The notes below the pieces were generated by a model. It was not told the origin of the DNA. It searched no databases and saw only the letters and a program-made list of their open reading frames with translations. A program made the position numbers and the translations under genes. From positions 62,001 through 126,000 of the forward strand of contig NZ_SAVA01000004.1 of NCBI RefSeq assembly GCF_004022465.1: a DNA stretch of 64,000 bases, read 5' to 3'. The DNA is from Rhodobacter huangdaonensis. GTDB lineage: Bacteria; Pseudomonadota; Alphaproteobacteria; Rhodobacterales; Rhodobacteraceae. This document shows, in pieces, positions 50,944-60,009 of the stretch (position 1 is the stretch's first letter; each line of letters begins with the position of its first letter).

Positions 50944-51926
50944 TCGCCGCGCTTTGCCTGCTGACCCGGCCCGCCGTGGCCGAGAGCCTGCGGCTCGCCA
51001 CCTGGGACGCCGGGCTCAGCCGGCGCGGGCCGGGGCTGCTGCTTTCCGATATCGACAAGGGCGATGCGCAGGTCCGCGCCGCGGTGGCGCTGATCGCCGG
51101 GGTGCGGCCCGATGTGCTGCTGCTCACCGGCTTTGACTGGGATCACGACGGCATGGCGCTTGCGGCCTTTGCCGCGGCGCTGAAGGCGGCCGGGCTCGGC
51201 TATCCGCATCGCTATGCGCCACGCCCGAATGCCGGGATGCAGAGCGGGCTCGACCTGGACGGCAACGGCCGGACGGGCGAGCCGCGCGATGCGCAGGGCT
51301 ATGGTCGCTTCACCGGGCAGGGCGGCATGGCGCTGCTGTCGCGGCTGCCGTTGCGGGCGGAGGCCGCGCGCGACTTCTCGGCCTTTCTCTGGGCCGATCT
51401 GCCCGGCAGCCTGATCGACGGTGCGGGGCTTGCGCCCAAGGTGCGGGCGGCGCAGCGGCTGCCCTCGACCGGGCATTGGGATGTGCCGGTCGTGCTGCCC
51501 TCGGGGCGCGATCTGCACCTGCTGGCCTTCGCCGCGACGCCGCCGCTCTTCGACGGGCCCGAGGATCGCAACGGCCGGCGCAACCGCGACGAGACCGCCT
51601 TCTGGCTGCGCTATCTCGACGGGGCGCTGCCGGAGCCGCCGCCGCCCGCGCCTTTCGCGATCCTCGGCGACGCCGATCTCGACCCCGCGCGCGGCGAGGG
51701 GCGGCGCGATGCGCTGGCGGCGCTGCTGTCCGACCCGCGCCTGCACGACCCGCAGCCCGCAGGCGACCGCGGCACGGCCACGGCCGTCTATGGCGCGCCG
51801 CTGCGGCTTGACTACATCCTTCCCTCGGCCGATCTGCGGGTCACCGGCGCGGCGGTCGTCTGGCCGGACGGGCCAGACGAGGCCGCCCGCCGCGCCCTCG
51901 TCTGGGTCGATATTTCCCTGCCCTGA
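50829..51926 (+). CDS. Endonuclease/exonuclease/phosphatase-fold protein, probably degenerate
   Basis: From the first in-frame ATG, 365 residues; the mature protein begins about residue 52 after a hydrophobic stretch LIAALCLLTRPAVA that looks like a signal peptide. Core segments LRLATWDAGLSRRG, DVLLLTGFDWDHDG, RLPSTGHWDVPVVLPSGRDLHLLAFAATPPLFDGPEDRNGRRNRDE, ILGDADLDPARGEG and LRLDYILPS match the secreted EEP family, but expected active-site His and Asn residues are replaced. Start uncertain: between 50829 and a CTG at 50940 that forms a 4-base overlap with the upstream stop there is no ATG, GTG or TTG in frame. Confidence 0.78.
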   Translation: MGIPSGKPFHARHRGRPDRADDRGQAPRGGRRRSAAGLIAALCLLTRPAVAESLRLATWDAGLSRRGPGLLLSDIDKGDAQVRAAVALIAGVRPDVLLLTGFDWDHDGMALAAFAAALKAAGLGYPHRYAPRPNAGMQSGLDLDGNGRTGEPRDAQGYGRFTGQGGMALLSRLPLRAEAARDFSAFLWADLPGSLIDGAGLAPKVRAAQRLPSTGHWDVPVVLPSGRDLHLLAFAATPPLFDGPEDRNGRRNRDETAFWLRYLDGALPEPPPPAPFAILGDADLDPARGEGRRDALAALLSDPRLHDPQPAGDRGTATAVYGAPLRLDYILPSADLRVTGAAVVWPDGPDEAARRALVWVDISLP

Positions 51927-51938
51927 GGGGGGCCGCGC

Positions 51939-51967
51939 TTGACCCCGGGCGGGGCATTCGCTAGGCC
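51939..51967 (+). promoter_or_regulatory. Possible leuB promoter
   Basis: TTGACC (51939-51944), 17-base spacer, TAGGCC (51962-51967), 32 bases upstream of leuB. The -35 hexamer is good, the -10 is poor. Confidence 0.35.
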
Positions 51968-51999
51968 GCTTGCAACCCTTTTTTCTATGGGAGGAAAGC

Positions 52000-53106
52000 A
52001 TGTCGAACCCCTCTATCCTGATCCTTGCCGGCGACGGCATCGGCCCCGAAGTCATGGACGAGGTGAAGAAGATCATCACCTGGTATGGCGACAAGCGCGG
52101 CCTCGTCTTCGACGTGACCGAGGATCTCGTCGGCGGTGCCGCCTATGACGCGCATGGCGTGCCGCTCACCGACGAGACCATGGCCCGGGCGCAGGAAGTG
52201 GACGCGGTCATGCTGGGCGCCGTGGGCGGCCCGAAATACGACGTGCTCGACTTCTCGGTGAAGCCCGAGCGCGGCCTTCTGCGCCTGCGCAAGGAGATGG
52301 ACCTGTTCGCGAACCTGCGTCCGGCGCAGTGCTTCGACGCGCTCGCCGACTTCAGCTCGCTGAAGAAGGATCTGGTCGCCGGGCTCGATATCATGATCGT
52401 GCGCGAACTGACCTCGGGCGTCTATTTCGGTCAGCCGCGCGGCATCTTCGAGGAGAACGGCGAGCGCGTCGGTCTGAACACGCAGCGCTACACCGAAAGC
52501 GAGATCGCCCGCGTCGCCCGCTCGGCCTTTGAACTTGCCAAGCGCCGCGACAACCGCGTGACCTCGGTCGAGAAGGCGAACGTGATGGAATCGGGCATTC
52601 TGTGGCGCGAGGTCGTCACCGCGATCCGCGACGCCGAATATCCCGAGATCGAGCTGAGCCACATGTATGCCGACAACTGCGCGATGCAGCTGGTGCGCCG
52701 GCCGAAGCAGTTTGACGTGATCCTGACCGATAACCTGTTCGGCGACATCCTGTCCGACTGTGCCGCGATGCTGACCGGCTCGCTCGGCATGCTGCCCTCG
52801 GCCTCGCTCGGCGCGCCGATGGCGAATGGCCGGCCGAAGGCGATGTACGAACCCGTGCACGGCTCGGCCCCCGACATCGCCGGTCAGGGCAAGGCGAACC
52901 CGATCGCCTGCATCCTCAGCTTCGCGATGGCGCTGCGCTACAGCTTCGATCAGGGCGACGAGGCCACCCGTCTCGAGAAGGCGGTCGAGAAGGTGCTGGC
53001 CGATGGCGTGCGCACCGCGGACCTGATGGGCCCCGAGGGCGGCACCCCGGTCTCGACCACCGAAATGGGCGCGAAGATCCTTGCCGCGCTGGACGCGAGC
53101 CTCTGA
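52000..53106 (+). CDS. leuB: 3-isopropylmalate dehydrogenase
   Basis: 368 residues, isocitrate/isopropylmalate dehydrogenase family. GDGIGPEVMDEV near the N-terminus, the catalytic YTESEIARVARSAFELA, the metal loop LTDNLFGDILSDCAAMLTGSLGMLPSASLG and MYEPVHGSAPDIAGQGKANP are present. Third leucine step, NAD-dependent. GGGAGGAAAGC precedes the ATG. Separated from leuCD by a membrane protein and an EEP-fold gene; ends at a bidirectional terminator. Confidence 0.98.
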   Translation: MSNPSILILAGDGIGPEVMDEVKKIITWYGDKRGLVFDVTEDLVGGAAYDAHGVPLTDETMARAQEVDAVMLGAVGGPKYDVLDFSVKPERGLLRLRKEMDLFANLRPAQCFDALADFSSLKKDLVAGLDIMIVRELTSGVYFGQPRGIFEENGERVGLNTQRYTESEIARVARSAFELAKRRDNRVTSVEKANVMESGILWREVVTAIRDAEYPEIELSHMYADNCAMQLVRRPKQFDVILTDNLFGDILSDCAAMLTGSLGMLPSASLGAPMANGRPKAMYEPVHGSAPDIAGQGKANPIACILSFAMALRYSFDQGDEATRLEKAVEKVLADGVRTADLMGPEGGTPVSTTEMGAKILAALDASL

Positions 53107-53123
53107 TCCTTGCGGAAATGACG

Positions 53124-53151
53124 AAGGGGCAGCCTGCGGGCTGCCCCTTTT
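53124..53151. terminator. Bidirectional terminator between leuB and ugd
   Basis: Perfect 11-bp stem AAGGGGCAGCC (53124-53134) and GGCTGCCCCTT (53139-53149), TGCG loop, with TT following on the plus strand and AA-rich base on the other. Lies between convergent genes. Confidence 0.88.
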
Positions 53152-53169
53152 GCATGTCGGTCGGGGGGA

Positions 53170-54345
53170 TCAGTCGGCGCCGAAGAGGTCGCGGGTGAAG
53201 ACCTTGTCGGCGACGTCGCCGAGTTCGGGCACCATCCGGTTCGCCAGAATCAGGTCCGACGAGGCCTTCAGCTCGGCCAGATCATGCGTGACCCGCGAGC
53301 CGAAGAACTCTGCGTCCTTCATCGCCGGTTCGTAGACGATGACCTCGACGCCTTTCGCCTTGATCCGCTTCATGATCCCCTGGATCGAGCTTTGCCGGAA
53401 ATTGTCCGACCCCGCCTTCATCACCAGCCGGTAGACGCCGACGCGCTTCGGCTTCCTGGCAAGGATCTGCTCGGCGATGAAGTCCTTGCGGGTGCGGTTC
53501 GCATCGACCACCGCCTGAATCAGGTTCTGCGGCACATGCGCATAGTTCGCCAGAAGCTGCTTGCTGTCCTTCGGCAGGCAGTAGCCGCCATAGCCGAAGG
53601 AGGGGTTGTTGTAATAGTCGCCGATCCGCGGATCGAGGCAGACGCCGTCGATGATCTGACGCGAATCCATGCCAAGCGACATCGCATAGCTGTCGAGCTC
53701 GTTGAAATAGGCGACGCGCAGCGCAAGGAAGGTGTTGGCGAAAAGCTTGATCGCCTCGGCTTCGGCGGAATCGGTGAGCAGCACGGGCACATCCGGGTCG
53801 AGCGCGGCTTCCTTCAGCAGTCCGGCAAAGGCCGCCGCCCGGTCCGAGCGCTCGCCGACCACGATCCGCGACGGATGCAGGTTGTCGTAAAGCGCGCGGC
53901 CCTCGCGCAGGAATTCGGGGCTGAAGAGGATGCGGTCGGTGCCGAGCTTGGCGTTCAGCCGCCCGGTGTAGCCCACCGGGATCGTCGACTTGATGATGAT
54001 CGTCGCCGCGGGCGCGATCGCGAGCGCCTCCTTCACCACCGCCTCGACCGAGGAGGTGTCGAAATAGTTGGTGGTCGGGTCGTAGTTCGTCGGCGTCGCG
54101 ACGATGACGAACTCGGCATCCTCGAAGGCCACGGCCGGGTCGGTCGTCGCCATCAGGTCGAGCGGTTTCTCGGCGAGGTAGTTTTCAAGCTCGGTGTCGA
54201 TGATCGGGCTTTTGCGGGCGTTCAGCATCTCCACCCGCACCGGATCGACATCGAGGGCGCGGACCCGGTTGCGCTGCGCCAGCAGCACTGCATTCGAAAG
54301 ACCGACATAGCCGATGCCGGCGACTGCAATTTTTCTTCCAGACAT
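53170..54345 (-). CDS. ugd: UDP-glucose 6-dehydrogenase
   Basis: 391 residues, the short (E. coli-like) form. Rossmann motif AVAGIGYVGLSNAVLLAQ at 7-24, VATPTNYDP, the substrate loop SPEFLREGRALYDNLHPSRIVVG and the catalytic Cys256 in GYGGYCLPKDSKQLL. It makes UDP-glucuronate for exopolysaccharide, LPS or capsule. It is a lone gene here, next to a large RTX protein. Start MSGRKIAVAGIG fixed by the Rossmann motif. Confidence 0.96.
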   Translation of the reverse strand: MSGRKIAVAGIGYVGLSNAVLLAQRNRVRALDVDPVRVEMLNARKSPIIDTELENYLAEKPLDLMATTDPAVAFEDAEFVIVATPTNYDPTTNYFDTSSVEAVVKEALAIAPAATIIIKSTIPVGYTGRLNAKLGTDRILFSPEFLREGRALYDNLHPSRIVVGERSDRAAAFAGLLKEAALDPDVPVLLTDSAEAEAIKLFANTFLALRVAYFNELDSYAMSLGMDSRQIIDGVCLDPRIGDYYNNPSFGYGGYCLPKDSKQLLANYAHVPQNLIQAVVDANRTRKDFIAEQILARKPKRVGVYRLVMKAGSDNFRQSSIQGIMKRIKAKGVEVIVYEPAMKDAEFFGSRVTHDLAELKASSDLILANRMVPELGDVADKVFTRDLFGAD

Positions 54346-54612
54346 ATGTTCAAGACCCGTTTTCAAGATCAGGTGGTGGCCGGGCAAATGCGGCATCACC
54401 TAAAGGGCTAGCATCCGGCTGTCTCATTGGGGAGGGGAATTGCGGCGAAATCCGTCTCGGCCTGCGGCATTTCTGCGGTATCGGCCCCGGCCGGCGCCGG
54501 ATTGCGGCGCCCTGGCCGTCGGGGGCGCCATCTGCCGGGCGGGCGCGCGGCTGCCCGGTTTCGGCGCTTTCCGGGCGTGCCCTGCCGGCTCGGTGCGGCG
54601 TCGCCAAGCCGG

Positions 54613-57603
54613 TCAGAGCAGGAAGATGTCCGCGGCATGGAGGTCGGGGTGGGTGGTGAACTCGGCCACCAGCTGTGCGCGGATGTCGCCGGTTCCGTCC
54701 GGATCGTACCAGAGTTCGCCGCTGTTGTGGTCGTAGAAGAACCGGTCATTGGCGTCCTGCGCCTCGGTGCCCTCGGCGAAAAGCGCGTTGCCAAGCCGGC
54801 CGGCGCCGATGCCGGTGAAGACGGCCATGCGCAGCATCAGCCGGTCGCGCCCGGGCTCGAAGTCGAGGATGGTGTCGACATTCGCCCCGTCCGGCCTTTC
54901 GTCGAAGACGAAGGCATCCGCGCCGGAGCCGCCGGCCAGTGTGTCGTTGCCGTCCCCGCCGATCAGGGTGTCGTTCCCCCGGCAGCCCTCGAGCCGATTG
55001 TCGCCCGCATTGCCGGTGAGCACATTGGCCAGCGCATTGCCGAAGCCGTCCAGATCGACTGCCCCGGTCAGGGTCAGGTTTTCGATGTGGGCAACATTGT
55101 TTAGCCGATAGGTGACGCTGCTGAGGATGGTGTCGGTGCCCCGCCAGCGGGGCGCCTCGACGATCACGTCATCCGTCGTGTCGACGACGAACTGATCTGA
55201 CCCGGTCCCGCCCACCATGCGATCGACGCCGTCGCCGCCGATCAGCGTGTCGTTGCCGGCGCCACCGAACAGCCGGTCGTTCCCGGCGCCGCCGAAAAGG
55301 GAATCGTTTCCGCCGCCGCCGATCAGGGTGTCGTCTCCGTCGCGCCCGGCAAGATAATTGTCGCCATCATTGCCGGTGATCACATTCGCCAGCGCATTGC
55401 CGAAGCCGTTCAGGTTGCGGGTTCCGGTCAGGGTCAGGTTCTCGATATCGGCGATGTTGTTCAGCCGGTAGGTGATGCTGCTCAACACCGTGTCGGTCCC
55501 GGGGGCGCCGGCCTGCTCGATGATCTGGTCGCCCGGGTTGTCGACCCAGTATCGGTCCGAGCCGTTTCCGCCCACCATGCGGTCGGCGCCGGGGCCGCCG
55601 CCGAGCGTATCGTTGCCGTCCCCGCCGATCAGGGTGTCGTTGCCCAGGCAGCCCTCGAGCCGATTGTTGCCGTCATTGCCGGTGATCACATTGGCCAGCG
55701 CATTGCCGAAGCCGTTCAGGTCGCGGGTTCCGGTCAGGGTCAGGTTCTCGACATCGGCGAAGTTGTTCAGCCGGTAGGTGATGCTGCTCATCACCGTGTC
55801 GGTCCCGGGCGCGCCGGCCCGCTCGACGATCACGTCGCCCGGGGCGTCGACCCAGTATCGGTCCGAGCCGTTCCCGCCCACCATGCGGTCGGCGCCGGTG
55901 CCGCCGATGAGGATGTCGTTGCCGGGGCCGCCAAACAAGGTGTCGTCGCCGCCGCGCCCGTCGAGCCGGTCGGCTCCGCTGCTGCCTTCGATGCGATTGG
56001 CCAGATCGTCTCCCAGCACCTCGGAGACGGATGGGGCGGGCGCGGGTCCGGTGGTGTCGTCCGGATCCTCGGGCAGGTAATGCGCGATGCTGATGATGCC
56101 GTCCGCGACAAGGGCCGCAACGCCGATCGGCCGGCCATCGCGCGAGACGATGGTCAGGCTCTCGCGGCCGAAGGTGATCGTGGCGCCGGTCGCGGTCTCG
56201 GTGATCGTCAGCTGCGAGACCGAGCGCAGCATCGGCCAGAGCGAGAGGTCGATGCGGTCGTTGGCGATGTCGAAGCCGGTGATCACGTCGCGCATCCCGT
56301 CGGGCGACAGCACGAAGATGTCGGTGCCGGCGCCGCCGATCAGCGTGTCGGTGCCGGTGCCGTCGAGCAGCACGGCGCCGTCGGTGCCGGCCTCGATCCG
56401 GTCATTGCCGGCGCCGCCGTCGATCACGTTGCGCCCGGCCGCCGCCCCCGACAGCGTGTCGGCACCGCGGCTGCCGAGGATCGTTGCGCCAAGCGGGCCG
56501 AGCGTCGCCTCGAGCGTGGTGATCCCGGCCTCGGTGCCGCTCGCCACATGGATCTGCACCGCCTCGGCGGTCGCGGTCATCGCCAGCGCCGTGATCGCGT
56601 CGAGTGTCATGTCGGCGCTGTCGGCCATGGTGTCGAGCAGCAGCAGATAGCCGCCGGGCAGCAGCTGGAACAGGCTGACGCCGTCGTCCGAGCCGCTGAC
56701 GGCGATGAAGCTTTGCCCGTTCACCTCGGTGATCGCGAGGTGGGCGGCATTGGCGAAGCGGGTGCCGAGATCGTCGATCACATGGTCATGCGCGACAAGG
56801 GCGCCGGTTGCCGTGATCTCGACCACGCTCAGGCTGTTCGAGGTGGCGCCGGTGAGCACGGCATAGGTGACGCCCGCAACCGTGGTCGTCTGCACCTGCA
56901 CCGCGCCGGCGATGCCGAGGCCGCTCGTCACGTCGAGCCGCCCGGTCTGGGTGACGGTGCCGTTCGGCCCGACGGAATAGACGGCGAAGGCGGTGGCGCC
57001 GTCGAAGCCCGCCAGCAGATAGGGGGTGCCGTCGATCCGCACCTGCCCGAGGCTGGTCATCCCGGTGGCCCCGCCGATTGCCGTGCTCGACAGGGTGACG
57101 CGGTCGCCAAGCGTGCCATCCGCCCCGATCTGCCAGCGATCGAGCCCGTCCGAGCCATGCACCGCGCCGAAGACGAAGCGGCGGGTGCCGACCTCGACCA
57201 GCTCGATCTCGGACAGGCCTGAGGGCAGGGCGGTGGCGGCGAAACTGCGCGTGCTGGCGCCGAGGGTGCCGGCGTCGTCGATGGTGACCCCGGTGAGGCC
57301 GTTCCCGCCGACGCCGGTGAGGGTGACGACCTCGCTTTCGCCATCGAAGGAGACCACCTCGATCGCCGGCTCCACCCCGGTCACGGCGGCGCCGGCCAGG
57401 GGCTTGCTGCTGACCAGATCGAGCCCGTCGCCGGCCGTGTCGAGCCCCCACACCGCGAGGCCGAGCCCGTTGCCGGGGCGGGTGACCGAGAGGATCCGGG
57501 GCCCGTCGGGCCCGGGCTCGACGACGAGATCGGTGATCCCCTCGAGCCAGGTGTCGCCCGCCGCTCTCTCGGTCCCCAGATGGGTGAGCCTGACCTCCGC
57601 CAT
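54613..57603 (-). CDS. Large RTX calcium-binding repeat protein (type I secretion substrate)
   Basis: 996 residues, no classical signal peptide. About 10-375: repeated beta-propeller-like strands without a known motif. About 395-445: first RTX nonapeptides (GGAGNDRIEAGTDG, GGAGTDIFVLSPDG). About 540-900: RTX clusters (GGDDTLFGGPGNDILIGGTGADRMVGG) alternating with a 100-residue linker repeated three times (SSITYRLNNFADVENLTLTG). About 900-996: the last RTX block and a hydrophobic C-terminal secretion region ending HAADIFLL. Probably exported by a type I system, adhesin-like. No hlyB/hlyD genes are beside it. Confidence 0.9.
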   Translation of the reverse strand: MAEVRLTHLGTERAAGDTWLEGITDLVVEPGPDGPRILSVTRPGNGLGLAVWGLDTAGDGLDLVSSKPLAGAAVTGVEPAIEVVSFDGESEVVTLTGVGGNGLTGVTIDDAGTLGASTRSFAATALPSGLSEIELVEVGTRRFVFGAVHGSDGLDRWQIGADGTLGDRVTLSSTAIGGATGMTSLGQVRIDGTPYLLAGFDGATAFAVYSVGPNGTVTQTGRLDVTSGLGIAGAVQVQTTTVAGVTYAVLTGATSNSLSVVEITATGALVAHDHVIDDLGTRFANAAHLAITEVNGQSFIAVSGSDDGVSLFQLLPGGYLLLLDTMADSADMTLDAITALAMTATAEAVQIHVASGTEAGITTLEATLGPLGATILGSRGADTLSGAAAGRNVIDGGAGNDRIEAGTDGAVLLDGTGTDTLIGGAGTDIFVLSPDGMRDVITGFDIANDRIDLSLWPMLRSVSQLTITETATGATITFGRESLTIVSRDGRPIGVAALVADGIISIAHYLPEDPDDTTGPAPAPSVSEVLGDDLANRIEGSSGADRLDGRGGDDTLFGGPGNDILIGGTGADRMVGGNGSDRYWVDAPGDVIVERAGAPGTDTVMSSITYRLNNFADVENLTLTGTRDLNGFGNALANVITGNDGNNRLEGCLGNDTLIGGDGNDTLGGGPGADRMVGGNGSDRYWVDNPGDQIIEQAGAPGTDTVLSSITYRLNNIADIENLTLTGTRNLNGFGNALANVITGNDGDNYLAGRDGDDTLIGGGGNDSLFGGAGNDRLFGGAGNDTLIGGDGVDRMVGGTGSDQFVVDTTDDVIVEAPRWRGTDTILSSVTYRLNNVAHIENLTLTGAVDLDGFGNALANVLTGNAGDNRLEGCRGNDTLIGGDGNDTLAGGSGADAFVFDERPDGANVDTILDFEPGRDRLMLRMAVFTGIGAGRLGNALFAEGTEAQDANDRFFYDHNSGELWYDPDGTGDIRAQLVAEFTTHPDLHAADIFLL
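54943..55921. repeat. DNA repeats inside the RTX gene, 306-bp period
   Basis: Three copies of a roughly 300-bp unit encoding the linker plus nonapeptides. Corresponding points are near 55011, 55371 and 55677: copies 2 and 3 are offset by exactly 306 bp and are nearly identical over 200 bp, while copy 1 is offset by 360 bp because it carries extra nonapeptide units (54 bp). Confidence 0.85.
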
Positions 57604-57848
57604 CGTGCGATCCCCCGTGTTCGCCAAGGCGGAATGTTGCCCCTGTCGCCGTTAACAGCGGCTGAGCGGAATGTGGCGGAAACGGGGCTTTTGCATCCGA
57701 TTTGAACGACATGGTGCGGACCCGGCCGGCGGCGGCACGGCCCGAAACCGCCGGTCACGGCCTTTTCTGGTGGCGCGCCCTTGCGGTCCGGTGGCAAAGG
57801 CGCTTGATACGGCCTATATCTCGCAAGACATTATCGAGGGGGACCGGC

Positions 57849-58463
57849 GTGGCCATCCATCTGCACAAGAACGACCTGCCCGAGGGGCTCGACCTCGGTC
57901 CGGTGGTCGCGATCGACACCGAAACGATGGGGCTCGACCCGCGCCGCGACCGGCTCTGCCTTGTGCAGATGTCCTCGGGCGACGGCAACGCGCATCTCGT
58001 GCAGATCGCCAAGGGGCAGACCGAGGCGCCGCGGCTGTGCGCGATGCTGGCCGATCCGGCGGTGGAAAAGCTGTTTCATTTCGGTCGCTTCGACATCGCC
58101 GCGCTGTACAACGCCTTTGGCGTGGTGACGGCGCCGGTGTTCTGCACGAAGATCGCCTCGCGCATGGTGCGCACCTTCACCGACCGGCACGGGCTGAAAT
58201 ACCTGCTGCAGGAACTGGTCGGCGTCGACGTCTCGAAACAGCAGCAGACCTCGGACTGGGGCGCGGCCGAGCTGACCCCGGCGCAGCTCGACTATGCCGC
58301 CTCCGACGTGCTCTATCTGCACGCGCTGAAGGCCGAGCTGGTCAAGCGTCTTGCCCGCGAGGGCCGCACCGAGCTGGCGCAGGCCTGTTTCGATTTCCTG
58401 CCGGCGCGCGCGCGGCTCGACCTGATGGGGTGGGACGAGCCCAATGACATCTTCCACCACTGA
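57849..58463 (+). CDS. rnd: Ribonuclease D (short form)
   Basis: 204 residues, a DEDDy 3'-5' exonuclease: Asp23/Glu25 in AIDTETMGL, Asp82 in HFGRFDIAAL, Tyr149 and Asp153 in LDYAASDVLYL. The HRDC domains of E. coli RNase D are missing, as is usual in alphaproteobacteria. GTG start with GAGGGGGA 6 bases upstream; an upstream ATG (57702) would add 49 residues not typical of the family. Last 20 bases overlap kdsD, making rnd the first gene of the rnd-kdsD-lptCAB run. Confidence 0.93.
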   Translation: MAIHLHKNDLPEGLDLGPVVAIDTETMGLDPRRDRLCLVQMSSGDGNAHLVQIAKGQTEAPRLCAMLADPAVEKLFHFGRFDIAALYNAFGVVTAPVFCTKIASRMVRTFTDRHGLKYLLQELVGVDVSKQQQTSDWGAAELTPAQLDYAASDVLYLHALKAELVKRLAREGRTELAQACFDFLPARARLDLMGWDEPNDIFHH

Positions 58464-59400
58464 CTACCTCGCCACCGGGCGCAAGGTCATCACCATCGAG
58501 GCCGAAGGGCTGACAGCGCTGGCCGCCGGGCTTGACGAGAGCTTTGCCCGCGCGGTCGAGACGATCCTGAAGGCGAAGGGCCGGGTGATCGTCTCGGGCA
58601 TGGGCAAGTCGGGCCATATCGCGCGCAAGATCGCGGCGACCTTCGCCTCGACCGGCACGCCGGCGCAATTCGTCCACCCCGCCGAGGCAAGCCATGGCGA
58701 TCTTGGCATGGTCACCCGCGACGACGTGGCGCTGATGCTGTCGAATTCGGGCGAGACGCCCGAGCTCGCCGACATGATCGCCCATACCCGGCGTTTCTCG
58801 ATCCCGCTGATCGGCGTGGCGAGCCGGCCCGACTCGACGCTCCTGCGGCAGTCGGATGTCGCGCTGGTGCTGCCGCAGGCGCCCGAGGCCTGCGGCTCGG
58901 GCGTGGTGCCGACCACCTCGACGACGATGACGCTGGCGCTTGGCGATGCGATTGCGGTGGCGCTGATGGAGCATCGCCGGTTCACCCCCGAGATGTTCCG
59001 CACCTTCCACCCGGGCGGCAAGCTCGGCGCGAAGCTGTCGAAGGTTTCGGACCTGATGCACACGGACATGCCGCTGGTCTCCGAGACGACGCCGATGTCG
59101 GAGGCGCTGCTCGAAATCTCGCGCAAGGGCTTTGGCGTCGTCGGCGTCACCGACGCGCGGGGCGATCTGGTCGGCATCATCACCGACGGCGACCTGCGCC
59201 GCCACATGGCGGGGCTGCTCGAGCACAACGCGGCCGAGGTGATGACCCGCAATCCGCGCACCATCACGCCGGGGGTGCTGGCCGAGGCTGCCGTCGCGGT
59301 GATGAACGAGTGCAAGATCACCTGCCTCTTCGCCGTCGACGGGCGGCGCCCGGTCGGCATCCTGCACATCCACGACTGTCTGCGCGCCGGAGTGGTCTGA
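58444..59400 (+). CDS. kdsD: Arabinose-5-phosphate isomerase (KdsD/KpsF)
   Basis: 318 residues. SIS domain (about 30-175) with GMGKSGHIA at 52-60 and HPAEASHGD (78-86), then two CBS domains (about 205-318, MSEALLEISRKGFGVVGVTDARGDLVGIITDGDLRR). It converts ribulose-5-phosphate to arabinose-5-phosphate for Kdo. Precedes lptC with a TGATG overlap, the usual kdsD-lptC order. Confidence 0.96.
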   Translation: MTSSTTDYLATGRKVITIEAEGLTALAAGLDESFARAVETILKAKGRVIVSGMGKSGHIARKIAATFASTGTPAQFVHPAEASHGDLGMVTRDDVALMLSNSGETPELADMIAHTRRFSIPLIGVASRPDSTLLRQSDVALVLPQAPEACGSGVVPTTSTTMTLALGDAIAVALMEHRRFTPEMFRTFHPGGKLGAKLSKVSDLMHTDMPLVSETTPMSEALLEISRKGFGVVGVTDARGDLVGIITDGDLRRHMAGLLEHNAAEVMTRNPRTITPGVLAEAAVAVMNECKITCLFAVDGRRPVGILHIHDCLRAGVV

Positions 59401-59999
59401 TGGTGTTCGACAACCGCCATTCGCGGCTCGTGGCCCTGGCCAAGGTGGCCCTGCCGCTCGCGGCGCTGGCGCTGTTGTCGACGCTGTTCCTGTTCTCCGA
59501 CAAGGTCGATCCGACCACCGCCACGCCCTATGCGAATGTCGACGTGACCGAGCTGGCGAACCAGCCGCGACTGACCACCCCCGAATATTCGGGGCTGACC
59601 GAGGATGGCGCGTCGATCACGGTGAAGGCGAAGACCGCCTTTCCCGATGCGACGGGCGGCTCCGGCGCCAGCGCGCAGGCGATCGTCGCCAAGATCGAGG
59701 CGAAGGACGGCCTGGTGACCGACCTGACCGCGAAGGCGGGGGTGATCGACCCGCAGGCGGGGCAGATCCACCTGAGCGACGGCGTCGCGGTGCAGACCTC
59801 GACCGGTTACCGGATGAGCACGGCCGCCGTCGACCTGGCGACCGACCGCTCGACTCTGGTGGCGCCCGGTGCGGTCTCGGCCGAGGCGCCCTATGGCACC
59901 ATCACCTCGGGGGCGATGCAGATGTCGCGCGCCACCGCCGAGGCGCCCTATGATCTGGTTTTCAACGGCGGCGTGAAGCTGGTATATCAGCCGCAATAA
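59400..59999 (+). CDS. lptC: LptC, LPS export complex subunit
   Basis: 199 residues with an N-terminal transmembrane helix (LVALAKVALPLAALALLSTLFLF) and a periplasmic OstA/LptC beta-jellyroll (YSGLTEDGASITVKAKTAFP, HLSDGVAVQTSTGYRMSTAAVDL). It connects the LptBFG transporter to LptA. Start overlaps the kdsD stop; lptA follows 10 bases later. Confidence 0.9.
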   Translation: MVFDNRHSRLVALAKVALPLAALALLSTLFLFSDKVDPTTATPYANVDVTELANQPRLTTPEYSGLTEDGASITVKAKTAFPDATGGSGASAQAIVAKIEAKDGLVTDLTAKAGVIDPQAGQIHLSDGVAVQTSTGYRMSTAAVDLATDRSTLVAPGAVSAEAPYGTITSGAMQMSRATAEAPYDLVFNGGVKLVYQPQ

Positions 60000-60009
60000 T
60001 GAGGTTCCG

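Noticed and set aside
54346..54612. A small gene in the 267-base gap between ugd and the RTX gene.
   Set aside because: Open frames here are Arg/Pro/Gly-rich, lack ribosome binding sites and resemble GC shadow; it more likely holds the ugd promoter, which I could not define.
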